Positions 7,133-14,309 of a DNA stretch of 39,131 nucleotides are shown here, in pieces. The stretch's first letter is position 1, and each line of letters opens with the position of its first letter. This DNA is from Paenibacillus validus NBRC 15382. Lineage in GTDB: Bacteria; Bacillota; Bacilli; Paenibacillales; NBRC-103111. The translations under genes were made by a program, and so were the position numbers. The notes under the pieces are model-generated. The model had not been told where the DNA came from and made no database searches. It saw nothing but the letters and a program-made list of their open reading frames with translations. The DNA lies in the NCBI RefSeq assembly GCF_004000985.1, contig NZ_BIMH01000044.1, positions 1 through 39,131 of the forward strand, in the 5' to 3' direction.

Positions 7133-8203
7133 ATGCTAGGACAAGACGTAGACCGACTCTTGCAGCATCTGGACGAGCACATTCTCGACCCCGGCTTCCG
7201 CGATACGTTGAAGCATTCGTTAAAGCAGCTGGTTGATATCAAATTTGCATTGGACGAATCCTCCATCGTAGCGGTTACCGACCGCCGCGGAGTCATCCGA
7301 TACATTAACGATAAGTTTTGTGAGATTTCCAAATACGAGCGGGAAGAGCTTATCGGCCAGGACCACCGGATCATCAATTCCGGATTTCACGACAAAAGCT
7401 TCATGGCCGATCTGTGGAAGACCATTACCTCGGGAAACGTCTGGCGCGGCGAGATCAAAAATAGAGCGAAGGACGGCACCTATTACTGGGTCCATACGAC
7501 GATCGTCCCCTTTTTGAATGAACAAGGCATTCCGTATCAGTATTTGGCCATCCGCAATGAAGTCACCCAGTTGAAAAAAATCGAGGAAGAGCTGCAGCAC
7601 ATGATGACGCACATGATGAAGGTGCAGGAGGAAGAACGAAGACGGTTCTCACGGGAGCTTCACGACGGCATCGGGCAAAGCATCTTTTCGCTGCTGATCC
7701 AGCTGGATCGCCTCATCAGCGAAACCCGGATGACCGAGCTGGAGCAGCTTCGCAATCATGTAGCCGCGGTCATTGAAGATGTGCGCGGACTGGCCTGGGA
7801 GCTTCGCCCTTCGGTGCTGGATGACCTCGGCGTCGTACCGGCGCTCCGGACCTATATCGACAATTACTCCAACCATTACGGAATTCGCGTCCATTTCCGC
7901 AGCAACCTGCGCCAACGTCTCGATGCCAATAAAGAAACGACCATCTACCGGATCGTTCAGGAGGCCCTGACGAACACCGCGAAATATGCGGATGTAGCTG
8001 AAGCCCGCGTCGAGCTGCTCGAACACGATACCTATGTCGAAGCGCATGTGGAGGACGATGGGAAGGGCTTTGTCCGCGATACCTCGTCCCAAGGCGTCGG
8101 GCTGTTCAGTATGGAAGAAAGGGCCCGCAGCGTCAGCGGCACATTCACGGTCCGTTCCAGGCCCGGGCATGGAACGAAGGTTTCATTCATCGTACCGAAA
8201 TGA
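7133..8203 (+). CDS. NreB-like PAS sensor histidine kinase (HisKA_3 type)
   Basis: 356 aa, soluble: no membrane segments. A PAS domain at about 40-145 has the pattern [20 protein letters not shown] and later [18 protein letters not shown] HisKA_3 dimerisation domain carries phosphorylated His177 in [11 protein letters not shown], followed by an HATPase domain with N-box [11 protein letters not shown] and the DDGKGF motif. Staphylococcal NreB senses oxygen with a 4Fe-4S cluster held by four N-terminal cysteines; this protein has a single cysteine in its PAS region (Cys63), so that cluster cannot form in the same way. It resembles PAS domains that bind flavin or heme. It ends 10 nt from convergent mobA, and a short hairpin (8204-8226) lies between them. 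The kinase call is firm; the NreB name rests on neighbours. Confidence 0.85.
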   Translation: MLGQDVDRLLQHLDEHILDPGFRDTLKHSLKQLVDIKFALDESSIVAVTDRRGVIRYINDKFCEISKYEREELIGQDHRIINSGFHDKSFMADLWKTITSGNVWRGEIKNRAKDGTYYWVHTTIVPFLNEQGIPYQYLAIRNEVTQLKKIEEELQHMMTHMMKVQEEERRRFSRELHDGIGQSIFSLLIQLDRLISETRMTELEQLRNHVAAVIEDVRGLAWELRPSVLDDLGVVPALRTYIDNYSNHYGIRVHFRSNLRQRLDANKETTIYRIVQEALTNTAKYADVAEARVELLEHDTYVEAHVEDDGKGFVRDTSSQGVGLFSMEERARSVSGTFTVRSRPGHGTKVSFIVPK

Positions 8204-8213
8204 AAGGCCGACT

Positions 8214-8816
8214 TCACAGCGGCCTTCCTCCAAGCCATAACTTCTCATCGTCTTCCTTCGTCTTGATCGAGGCGACGAACCGGCTGCCGATGGCTTTCTC
8301 TTCAAAAGCGAACTCCTGCAGCTCACACCAGTATAACTGCTTTAAGAGCGTGGAGAGCGTCGCTTCGTCTTGCTCCAGCAAGGCGCCGATCTTTACCGCG
8401 CAGCTGCGGTCGTACACCCCGTGAAGCGGATGCGCGCTGCCGCCTATGGCAGGGATGGCCGCTTCAAACCCTTCCTGCTCACGGGCGAGCAGCAATTCCG
8501 CCGCCTTCGAAGAGATATAAGGCATGTCGCAGCTGACAACCCATACATGCGGTTGCTGCGCTAAGGTTAAGCCCGCGTGCATCCCGCTTAGGGGACCCTT
8601 GCCGGGGAAATAGTCCGTAATGATTCGAACCCCCCGGTCTACCTTTCGCAGGAAGGGGGTCGGATCGTTCGTAGCGATGATGATCTCCTCACAGCATTTT
8701 TCCATCTCACGAATTTGACGCTCCACGATCGTCATGTTGTCCAGCATGAAGAACGCCTTGTTTTCTCCGTTCGCCCCCCGGTTTCGCCCCCCTGCCAATA
8801 TCAGTCCGGACATCAT
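8214..8816 (-). CDS. mobA: MobA, molybdenum cofactor guanylyltransferase
   Basis: About 200 aa. It transfers GMP to molybdopterin, giving the bis-MGD cofactor used by nitrate reductase and formate dehydrogenase. The N-terminal nucleotide-binding loop reads GLILAGGRNRGANGENKAF, a variant of LAGGxSxRMGxxK. The metal-binding Asp is in WVVSCDMPYI, and SAHPLHGVYDR is typical of the family. ATG at 8822 is 3 nt from AAGGAG, too close; ATG at 8816 is 9 nt away and is preferred. Upstream is an Fnr box at -41.5, which ties cofactor supply to anaerobic respiration. Confidence 0.88.
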   Translation of the reverse strand: MMSGLILAGGRNRGANGENKAFFMLDNMTIVERQIREMEKCCEEIIIATNDPTPFLRKVDRGVRIITDYFPGKGPLSGMHAGLTLAQQPHVWVVSCDMPYISSKAAELLLAREQEGFEAAIPAIGGSAHPLHGVYDRSCAVKIGALLEQDEATLSTLLKQLYWCELQEFAFEEKAIGSRFVASIKTKEDDEKLWLGGRPL

Positions 8817-8859
8817 AACCATTCACTCCTTCTCTGCATTGGGCTTGTTTTATATGCTT

Positions 8860-8902
8860 ATTACATCATTTCCGCTGTCCAAAGGCAGTGATTTGCATCA
8901 CT
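8860..8902 (-). promoter_or_regulatory. Fnr-type class II promoter of mobA
   Basis: Box AGTGA-TTTGCA-TCACT at 8887-8902, symmetric; -10 TGTAAT at 8865-8860. Placing the start at 8853 puts the box centre (8894.5) at -41.5, identical to the DoxX promoter. No -35 is visible. Confidence 0.7.
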
Positions 8903-9059
8903 TCCGAAAGACGGTACACACCATGCGGTTCTCCGATAAGGTTTCCATGTTTTTGACAGCAGGCTTCGACAGCTTCCTTAGAAAAACTTGTGTACTATTA
9001 AACTAGCAGATGAAACTAGCAGCAATACCGTCATTTTCTATGTAAAGGAGGCCGTTACG

Positions 9060-9437
9060 TTGGCAAATGAGGTATTCCAGGAAGAAGAGTTGAAGTATCT
9101 GTTGCCGTTCGGACCCAGAGAAAACCATGAGACGCCCGCTCCTTCGAAGAAACCGAAACTAACCATTCGATATCTCCATAATCTGATTACGGAGCTGCAG
9201 CAGCAAAACTTGCTGCTTGCTCAGCAGGTTCATGACTTGGAGCGGCAGTTGTTTGAATGTCGTCAGACGCATATCGAGTTAGCCGCAGCCGCCGAACAAC
9301 AAGCTCTGAAGGAATCGGAGACGAAGGATGAACCCGATTCGTTCCATGATGACCAGGAGGCTTTCCGAATTTCCCGTTCCAAACGTCATCAGGCTGCCAA
9401 GAAGGTATCCTTTTGGTCCGTTTTATTCCGTTTTTAG
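9060..9437 (+). CDS. Small coiled-coil protein of unknown function
   Basis: 125 aa from TTG at 9060, which follows AAAGGAGG by 8 nt; the longer reading from 8988 lacks a ribosome binding site. The N-terminal half ends in TIRYLHNLITEL, then a coiled coil runs through QQQNLLLAQQVHDLERQL (about residues 45-80). An acidic linker and a basic C-terminus (SRSKRHQAAKK) ending in a short hydrophobic tail follow. Basic tail plus coiled coil could mean membrane or nucleic-acid association, but I do not recognise a family. A terminator hairpin follows at 9497-9517. Confidence 0.7.
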   Translation: MANEVFQEEELKYLLPFGPRENHETPAPSKKPKLTIRYLHNLITELQQQNLLLAQQVHDLERQLFECRQTHIELAAAAEQQALKESETKDEPDSFHDDQEAFRISRSKRHQAAKKVSFWSVLFRF

Positions 9438-9496
9438 CGTGCAAACGGCTTGCAGCTTGGAATAGCTTCCGGCTTATGAACCCCATCAATATGAAA

Positions 9497-9517
9497 AACC
9501 TGGCCGACGGCCAGGTT
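9497..9517. terminator. Bidirectional terminator hairpin
   Basis: AACCTGGCC-GAC-GGCCAGGTT: 9-bp perfect stem, 3-nt loop. It is followed by CTTTTCT on the plus strand and by TTTTTCA on the minus strand. It separates two convergent genes. Confidence 0.85.
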
Positions 9518-9556
9518 CTTTTCTGTGCAAGCCCCTACGATTGAGCTTGAGGATTA

Positions 9557-10408
9557 TTATGACGTGACTCGTTTAGCTCCTACATACTTTTTACTCCAGT
9601 AACCGGTTGTCAAACTTGCCACCGAGACGCCGCCGGAATTGGTCGCTGAAATAAATTGTTGATTGCCTAAATAAATCCCTACGTGGGAGGTTCTGTTTTT
9701 CTCCGCAAAAAAAACAAGATCTCCCTCCTGAGGGATGCTCACCGCCTTGCCTGCAGTCTCGTACATTTCCAGGGATGTTCTGGGCAAATCGATGCCGTTG
9801 AGCCCGTATATATAGTCCACAAATCCGGAGCAATCAAAGCCATTCGGTGTACGGCCGCCCCATACATAAGGAACTCCCAGGTACTTATAGGCAATTTGCG
9901 TGACAGACGGTTTTGGCTTCGGCGCATACCAAGCCGGGGCATGATATAATCCGTCTTCGTTAATAATAGCAATCCGGTTATCCGCATCCCACTGGACTCT
10001 ATAGCCGAACGTCTCGGATACGAAGCGTAGAGGGAGATATACGCTGCCTTGTATAAATTGCGCAGGAGCATCCATGCTGACAACCTTTTTATTAACCAGA
10101 GCTTTTCGATCCCCGGTTTGCAAGGCGATCGTTTTGTTGTTGTTGGTTAACGTAACTTTCACCTGCGCTTGTTCCATGCTCCACTCAACCTTGTAACCAA
10201 GCTTCTCAACGAGCACACGTAAAGGGATTTGCAAAGTGTTGGTGTTATCGATATAAGGCTGTGCTTCGGGGAAGGAAACCAGGCTGTCGTTAATCTGCAC
10301 TTTAACATCATTGGCGGCAGCTTGTGCTGTTCCCGCATGAAACATGGCAAGCAGTCCGATCGAGGAAAAAGCGCACGACCAAATAAGCTTCTTGCAAAAA
10401 CGATTCAA
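9557..10408 (-). CDS. Secreted NlpC/P60 peptidoglycan endopeptidase with copper-amine-oxidase-like stalk
   Basis: 283 aa. The signal peptide (KKLIW, hydrophobic core, cut near AQA-AA at about residue 31) is followed by two copper amine oxidase N1-like units (IPLRVLVEKLGYKVEW and LPLRFVSETFGYRVQW, about 35-150), then an NlpC/P60 domain (about 165-283). Catalytic Cys193 is in NGFDCSGFVDY and His242 in SHVGIYLG. It should cleave stem-peptide bonds in the cell wall; the N-terminal units are common in secreted Paenibacillus proteins. TTG at 10408, 8 nt after AGGAGG, is the start. Single-gene unit. Confidence 0.9.
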   Translation of the reverse strand: MNRFCKKLIWSCAFSSIGLLAMFHAGTAQAAANDVKVQINDSLVSFPEAQPYIDNTNTLQIPLRVLVEKLGYKVEWSMEQAQVKVTLTNNNKTIALQTGDRKALVNKKVVSMDAPAQFIQGSVYLPLRFVSETFGYRVQWDADNRIAIINEDGLYHAPAWYAPKPKPSVTQIAYKYLGVPYVWGGRTPNGFDCSGFVDYIYGLNGIDLPRTSLEMYETAGKAVSIPQEGDLVFFAEKNRTSHVGIYLGNQQFISATNSGGVSVASLTTGYWSKKYVGAKRVTS

Positions 10409-10673
10409 ATCAAATTCCTCCTGCGGCCTTCGAGGTTAGTTGACGGATTCGGAAGAGGCTGCTCCCTAGTTCGATAGTTAACGAACATTCACCCCATGGT
10501 AAAGAATCCCCCGTACCAGATCTTCTGCTGAACTGGATTCGGCCCATTATATTTATTAGAGTAGCATAGTGGTTTCATGGACTTCAAACTTATAACTGCC
10601 ATGAATTACATTGATTTCCTTTCTTTTCGTTTTATTTTGGGTTTTGACACATCTGTGCTAAATTTTGTAAAAA
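10409..10673. other. Gene-free spacer between the NlpC/P60 and FGE genes
   Basis: No convincing reading frame is seen. The region holds the leader of the NlpC/P60 gene (with the short inverted repeat GTTCG-N8-CGAAC near 10470-10487) and an AT-rich stretch with TTGACA at 10644 but no good partner -10. Confidence 0.5.
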
Positions 10674-10711
10674 AAAGCCCGCGACCGCTCATTAGAGCCG
10701 TCTCGGGCTTT
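10674..10711 (-). terminator. Terminator of the FGE gene
   Basis: The stem is AAAGCCCG...CGGGCTTT with further inner pairs and an ATTA loop. Read on the minus strand it is followed by a run of eight T. It lies 63 nt past the FGE stop. Confidence 0.9.
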
Positions 10712-10773
10712 CGACATATCAGACAAGGCTTGCGACGGATGGTCACGAGTTCTACAGCAGCTCTTATTCCCTA

Positions 10774-11730
10774 TCAGACGTCGGCCGCACAGCGAAAACC
10801 GATATTCCCCGTGGAGCTATCCGGTGTATTTTTACTGCGGGCAGCGACTCTGTACCGGTTGCAATACGATTTGTGGCACAAATAGGAGCCTCCGCGCAGC
10901 ACCTTCTCCTGACCTGTCGGCGGACCTTGCGGGTTTATTAGCGGGGCGGCCGGATGATTCGCGCTAAACCAGTCCGAGCACCATTCCCATACGTTGCCGG
11001 AAACATTATACAGCCCGTAATCGTTCGGTTTATAAGCATGGACAGGCGCGGTTCCGGCATAACCGTCGCTGCAGTTATTTTTCTCCGGAAACTTGCCCTG
11101 CCAAATATTGCAGCGATGCTCCCCATCCGGTTTGAGGACATCCCCCCACGGATAACGCTTTTGCACAAGACCGCCTCTTGCCGCATACTCCCATTCCGCT
11201 TCGCTCGGCAGCCGTTTACCGGCCCATTGGCAATAAGCATACGCATCATGCCAGGAAACATGAATCACCGGATGGTCCATGCGGTCATCAATGTGAGAAT
11301 CCGGACCTTCCGGATGCTTCCAGCATGCACCGTTCACGGCCCACCACCAGGGCGTCTGCCGAACCGTTTGTGTCACTCCTTGCGCAGTTTCGGCGGAAAC
11401 GAACAAGTGGAACACAAAGGACCAGCCAAAGATCTCCGCTTCCGTGCGATAACCGGTAGCATCGACAAATGCCTTGAATTCCGCATTGCTCACTGTATAA
11501 GGATCGATATAAAAGGGATCCAGCCGAACCGAACGAACGGGGCCTTCGCCATCTTGGGCAAACCCTTCCTGATCCGCGGTTCCCATTAAAAACTCACCGC
11601 CGGGCAAATAAATCATGCCTTCTTTAGGATCTTTGGACGAGGGTATGACGTTCAGGGGCAAGGAATGAGCATCCGGTAAGCTCGAATCCTCTCTGCTGGC
11701 CGAGCAGCAGCCCGGTTTTTTTGCATTCAT
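10774..11730 (-). CDS. Formylglycine-generating enzyme (sulfatase-activating, SUMF1 family)
   Basis: About 318 aa. It oxidises a cysteine in the CxPxR motif of sulfatases to formylglycine. Family landmarks: MIYLPGGEFLMGT, HPVIHVSWHDAYAYCQWAGK, RLPSEAEWEYAARGG, NVSGNVWEWCSDWF and RGGSYLCHKSYCNRYR. The two cysteines of that last motif (288 and 293 in the frame from 11739) match the copper-binding active-site pair of true FGEs, so the enzyme looks intact. ATG at 11739 abuts GGAGG; ATG at 11730, 9 nt away, is the better start. Directly upstream lie only remnants of a sulfatase and a sugar-binding protein, so its local substrate gene has been lost; it may serve sulfatases elsewhere. Confidence 0.92.
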   Translation of the reverse strand: MNAKKPGCCSASREDSSLPDAHSLPLNVIPSSKDPKEGMIYLPGGEFLMGTADQEGFAQDGEGPVRSVRLDPFYIDPYTVSNAEFKAFVDATGYRTEAEIFGWSFVFHLFVSAETAQGVTQTVRQTPWWWAVNGACWKHPEGPDSHIDDRMDHPVIHVSWHDAYAYCQWAGKRLPSEAEWEYAARGGLVQKRYPWGDVLKPDGEHRCNIWQGKFPEKNNCSDGYAGTAPVHAYKPNDYGLYNVSGNVWEWCSDWFSANHPAAPLINPQGPPTGQEKVLRGGSYLCHKSYCNRYRVAARSKNTPDSSTGNIGFRCAADV

Positions 11731-11761
11731 TTCAATCATCCTCCACGATTAAACAGAGCCC

Positions 11762-12060
11762 CTACAGCTTCGGATAGCCGTGACCGAATTCCGCAGGATG
11801 TCTCCGTTTCAGCTCTGAAATAGCATGACCGCGTCCTGTCTGCTCCAACCACTGCGTATACTTCGGCAAGAAACCTTTGGCATGATAAGGTCCTCCCTCT
11901 TTCATAACCGTCCACAGCGGATCTACGTCGAAAGGCATCGTCTCCATCATGTGGTCATGCCATTCATTTAAATAATATACCGCATCTCGGCAAACTTGGC
12001 GATGCTCCGCAGCCAGATTCGTTTGCTCATGAGGATCGTTGTCGATATCTGCTCGTAATT
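11762..12060 (-). pseudogene. C-terminal remnant of a type I sulfatase
   Basis: The open frame without a proper start encodes DIDNDPHEQTNLAAEHRQ, the classic DxxxDPxExxNLA end of arylsulfatases, then LNEWHDHMMETM and a normal C-terminus ending GHGYPKL. Family members are usually 450-550 aa; about 95 remain and the catalytic CxPxR part is absent. The stop is 31 nt before the FGE start, so an original sulfatase-FGE operon is likely. Confidence 0.8.
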
Positions 12061-12232
12061 TCTTAAGACGGGCCGGCTTTTCGCTTTTTCCATCACAGCA
12101 GGCAGCTGTTCGAAGATAGGCTGTGCCTTTTTCAACTCAGGATCGATCGTGAAACACTTTCCTGACCGGCGGAATTTTGCTCGCATTCGTGCCCATCGAC
12201 TTTTGCTCCTCGTCGCTCAAGAAAAACCTCAT
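12046..12232 (-). pseudogene. Remnant of a sugar ABC transporter substrate-binding protein
   Basis: Two adjacent frames together read FFLSDEEQKSMGTNASKIPP, then DPELKKAQPIFEQLPAVMEK and KSRPVLRNYEQIS, the usual C-terminal region of a family 1 extracellular solute-binding protein. A frameshift lies in the middle (near 12140). The match breaks off at about 12046, where sulfatase-type sequence begins, so a deletion has fused the two genes. The N-terminal part with signal peptide is missing. Confidence 0.72.
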
Positions 12233-12251
12233 CACTTCCCTAGCTTCTATC

Positions 12252-12419
12252 TTATGTTCGGAGAATAAGCTCAGCCGTCAAATGGCTGATCGTTGCTGAA
12301 GTCAGTTGCGTCATTTCCGCAATATGCTGTCTTGAAGTGGGTCCATATCTTAGAAGGGATTGGAGTACCCTCGAACGGTTCGTTTGTTTGGCTCGAATAT
12401 TTTGCCCCTTAAGTGACAT
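12252..12419 (-). pseudogene. N-terminal fragment of a ROK family repressor
   Basis: 55 codons from ATG 12419, with AAGGAG 9 nt upstream. The product begins MSLKGQNIRAKQTNRSRVLQ and continues YGPTSRQHIAEMTQLTSATI, the winged-helix head of NagC/XylR-type repressors. It stops at TAA (12252-12254); the sugar-kinase-like body of some 320 residues is absent. It probably once controlled the decayed sulfatase/sugar operon downstream. Confidence 0.75.
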
Positions 12420-12721
12420 GCCGTTTTACTCCTTATGCGGTGACCGCTGCCTGTGTGTTAGCGTCTCATTATCGGTGTATAACATGGCGCTTGGCAGAAT
12501 CTCCTTGGTTTATTCCCATAGTAATATGCTGCAGCCCCTTTGAGCAACTCCTCAAAAAACAGGAGCAGACGCCACCTCTACCCTAGGTGTAAACGCATGA
12601 CTGCCGCACCTGAAAAAAACGTCGGGCAGATCATCAACACGATCTGTCACCCGACGCTTTCCCTATGCCTGCCAATTATAAACGGATCAGTAAGCCGGCT
12701 CGTTTCAATCCTCTATATGGG
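12420..12721. other. Intergenic region with minus-strand terminator at 12620-12656
   Basis: No gene is seen. The hairpin CGTCGGG...CCCGACG (12620-12656), with additional inner CAGATC/GATCTG pairing, is followed on the minus strand by a run of T; it ends the GreA-like transcript. The rest contains the ribosome binding site and probable promoter of the ROK fragment. Confidence 0.7.
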
Positions 12722-13168
12722 CTAATTTACATCACCGCTGTTAACGAACTTGATGCCTTCTACTCTTAGCCGGATTTCACCGGAAGGTACATCAAGCCGA
12801 TAGGTCTCTTGAGATTTAGCCATCAATAACTGAAACCCGAGAGGAGACAAGAAAGATATCTTGTTGTTATTGGGGTCCGCCAGATGCGGGAAAACAATGG
12901 TGTACGACTCGGGCGAATCGTCATCTAAATACCGCAGCTCCAATTGACTGCCAATCAGTGCGACGGAATTTAGATTCTCTTCGGTTAGATCAGCGACTAT
13001 CTTCTCAAGCGTAGTCGCATAAACAGCCAATACCTGCTCAACCGTGCTGCGTTTCAGGTTGTGTTCCGGAAAATACTGATTCAAGAAATTGAACTTTTCT
13101 TCATCAAAATAAACAAGTTGATTAATCAGTTGGGTTCGTGAACCTTGATACATAATACTACGGTTCAT
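12722..13168 (-). CDS. GreA/GreB C-terminal-domain family protein
   Basis: 148 aa from ATG 13168, with GGGAGGGG upstream. The N-terminal helical half (to about residue 75) is not the standard GreA coiled coil. The C-terminal half fits the GreA/GreB-type FKBP-like fold: ALIGSQLELRYLDDDSPESY, then FLSPLGFQLLMAKSQE matching the SP(L/I)G..L region. GreA factors bind RNA polymerase and rescue stalled complexes; proteins with only this domain, such as Rnk-like ones, also bind polymerase. The role here is inferred. A 23-codon leader ORF overlaps its start, and its promoter is at 13281-13309. Confidence 0.7.
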   Translation of the reverse strand: MNRSIMYQGSRTQLINQLVYFDEEKFNFLNQYFPEHNLKRSTVEQVLAVYATTLEKIVADLTEENLNSVALIGSQLELRYLDDDSPESYTIVFPHLADPNNNKISFLSPLGFQLLMAKSQETYRLDVPSGEIRLRVEGIKFVNSGDVN

Positions 13169-13229
13169 AGTAGATTTCCCCTCCCTTACTGAACACAACC
13201 CATTTAGAGTAGCTAGTGAACATTCTCAT
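13158..13229 (-). CDS. 23-aa leader ORF overlapping the GreA-like gene
   Basis: ATG at 13229, 6 nt after AGGAGGG, reads MRMFTSYSKWVVFSKGGEIY and ends YEP-stop at 13158-13160. The stop lies inside the first codons of the GreA-like gene (start 13168), an 11-nt overlap, and the downstream ribosome binding site lies within the leader. This suggests translational coupling. Whether the peptide itself matters is unknown. Confidence 0.5.
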   Translation of the reverse strand: MRMFTSYSKWVVFSKGGEIYYEP

Positions 13230-13252
13230 ACAAATCCCTCCTAAGTAAATAG

Positions 13253-13309
13253 AGGTCTCCACAAGGGAGACCTTCAGATCATTATACCAAGTAATATCTG
13301 TAAATCCAA
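13253..13309 (-). promoter_or_regulatory. Promoter and 5' hairpin of the GreA-like transcript
   Basis: -35 TTGGAT (13309-13304), 17-bp spacer, -10 TATAAT (13286-13281), start near 13274. An 8-bp stem AGGTCTCC/GGAGACCT (13253-13273) would form at the extreme 5' end of the RNA, possibly stabilising it. Confidence 0.6.
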
Positions 13310-13378
13310 TCCAAATCTCCTCGACAACAAAAGCACGATTGACACTTATACTTTGGGATGCTAAGCTTACTTAAGTGC

Positions 13379-13407
13379 AGGCATTCCGCTATTATCGCGG
13401 GATGCCT
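13379..13407 (+). terminator. Hairpin upstream of cse60
   Basis: 11-bp stem AGGCATTCCGC/GCGGGATGCCT (one G-T pair) with a 7-nt loop, followed by CGATCCATTTTTA. It sits 66 nt before the cse60 start and could be a terminator or leader structure. Confidence 0.45.
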
Positions 13408-13472
13408 CGATCCATTTTTATACTCTTTTTACATTAAATGTTACCTGAAACTAGCTGAAAGGAGGGACTTCG

Positions 13473-13673
13473 ATGATCCAAGTTAAAGAATTCGTTGATA
13501 CGGATAACTCTTATGCGGAACATAAGGCTAACGAGTTTTTGGCGGGGTTAAATGAGACTCAGGTCGTAAATGTGTGTTACGGCTCGGTTATAAAGACAAC
13601 GCCTTCCGGGAAAGAGACCCAAAGAAGCACGATTTTGATCGTTTACAAGACCAAAGCCAAGCGAGAGACTTAG
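13473..13673 (+). CDS. Cse60-like sporulation protein
   Basis: 66 aa. It starts MIQVKEFVDTDNSYAEHKAN and ends with a beta-rich STILIVYKTK, matching the pattern of the small Cse60 family found in spore formers, expressed in the mother cell under sigma E in B. subtilis. GAAAGGAGG precedes the ATG. No sure sigma E promoter could be placed. Function is unknown even in the model organism. Confidence 0.75.
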   Translation: MIQVKEFVDTDNSYAEHKANEFLAGLNETQVVNVCYGSVIKTTPSGKETQRSTILIVYKTKAKRET

Positions 13674-13695
13674 ACAAGAAGTATCTAACGGCAAC

Positions 13696-13734
13696 AGGCT
13701 GCCCCGCACCCTCAAGATGAGGGAAGGACAGCCT
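13696..13734. terminator. Terminator between cse60 and the ABM gene
   Basis: Outer stem AGGCTG/CAGCCT and inner CCCTC/GAGGG, located between two convergent genes. Only a short T-rich tail (TTTGGTTATTT) follows. Confidence 0.65.
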
Positions 13735-13756
13735 TTGGTTATTTCGCGATTTCCAG

Positions 13757-14089
13757 TTACGTCGTTTGAACGAACTTGCCTTTTCTGACGGCTTTCACTT
13801 CATACATGCTCACATTCGTGCTGATCACATACTCAGGCGGTTGTTGTCCCTTGCTGTTCCGGTGCCCTTGAATGTGCTCGGGGCTCTTCTCCCAATTTTT
13901 CCAGGCTTCCTCCGATTCCCAGCGAACGACGATGACGACCTCTTCGTTCTCTTTACTTCTCTTGTTCACCATGACGGTAATATCGATCAAGCCTTCCCTC
14001 CCGTCAAGCGGACCTTCCTTGCTGAAGCGTTCAACGACTTTGTCCGCATTGCACTTCTCCACCGTGACGGTTCTGGTTTGAATAAGCAC
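13757..14089 (-). CDS. Antibiotic biosynthesis monooxygenase (ABM)-fold protein, IsdG/HmoA-like
   Basis: 110 aa ferredoxin-like fold: RTVTVEKCNADKVVERFSKE at the N-terminus and VVIVVRWESEEAWKNWEKSP at the core, then HIQGHR. This layout is that of heme-degrading monooxygenases (HmoA/IsdG) and related ABM proteins. A near-perfect Fur box lies upstream (14173-14187), which supports a role in heme or iron use. GTG start at 14089 after GGAGGAGG. Heme-ligand residues cannot be assigned with certainty. Confidence 0.78.
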   Translation of the reverse strand: MLIQTRTVTVEKCNADKVVERFSKEGPLDGREGLIDITVMVNKRSKENEEVVIVVRWESEEAWKNWEKSPEHIQGHRNSKGQQPPEYVISTNVSMYEVKAVRKGKFVQTT

Positions 14090-14172
14090 GGGTTCCTCCT
14101 CCTTCTGCTTGCCTTATTGTGCCGCTTCTTGAAACATATCGGCGCCGGTGCTCGCTCTTATTCAAGTTTAAT

Positions 14173-14187
14173 TGATAACGATTATCA
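14173..14187. promoter_or_regulatory. Fur box
   Basis: TGATAAC-G-ATTATCA matches the 7-1-7 Fur consensus TGATAAT-N-ATTATCA with one mismatch. It lies about 85 bp upstream of the ABM gene start, a position suited to iron-dependent repression. Confidence 0.8.
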
Positions 14188-14309
14188 TTGTCAAATGGAC
14201 ATCACACAAGTCCTAAATAACATTCACCGTAACTAGCTGGCCTGTTCGCCGGTAAGCTTCTCCACAATTGGCGATAGCTCATCCACTTTTACAACCTTAC
14301 TTAATATCG

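Noticed and set aside
7649..8170. 173-codon minus-strand frame inside the kinase gene
   Set aside because: Shadow of the conserved histidine kinase; no family features.
10577..10885. 102-codon plus-strand frame
   Set aside because: Crosses the FGE terminator and runs antisense to the FGE active site.
13766..14236. 156-codon plus-strand frame
   Set aside because: Antisense to the ABM gene and across the Fur box; hydrophobic composition is a shadow effect.
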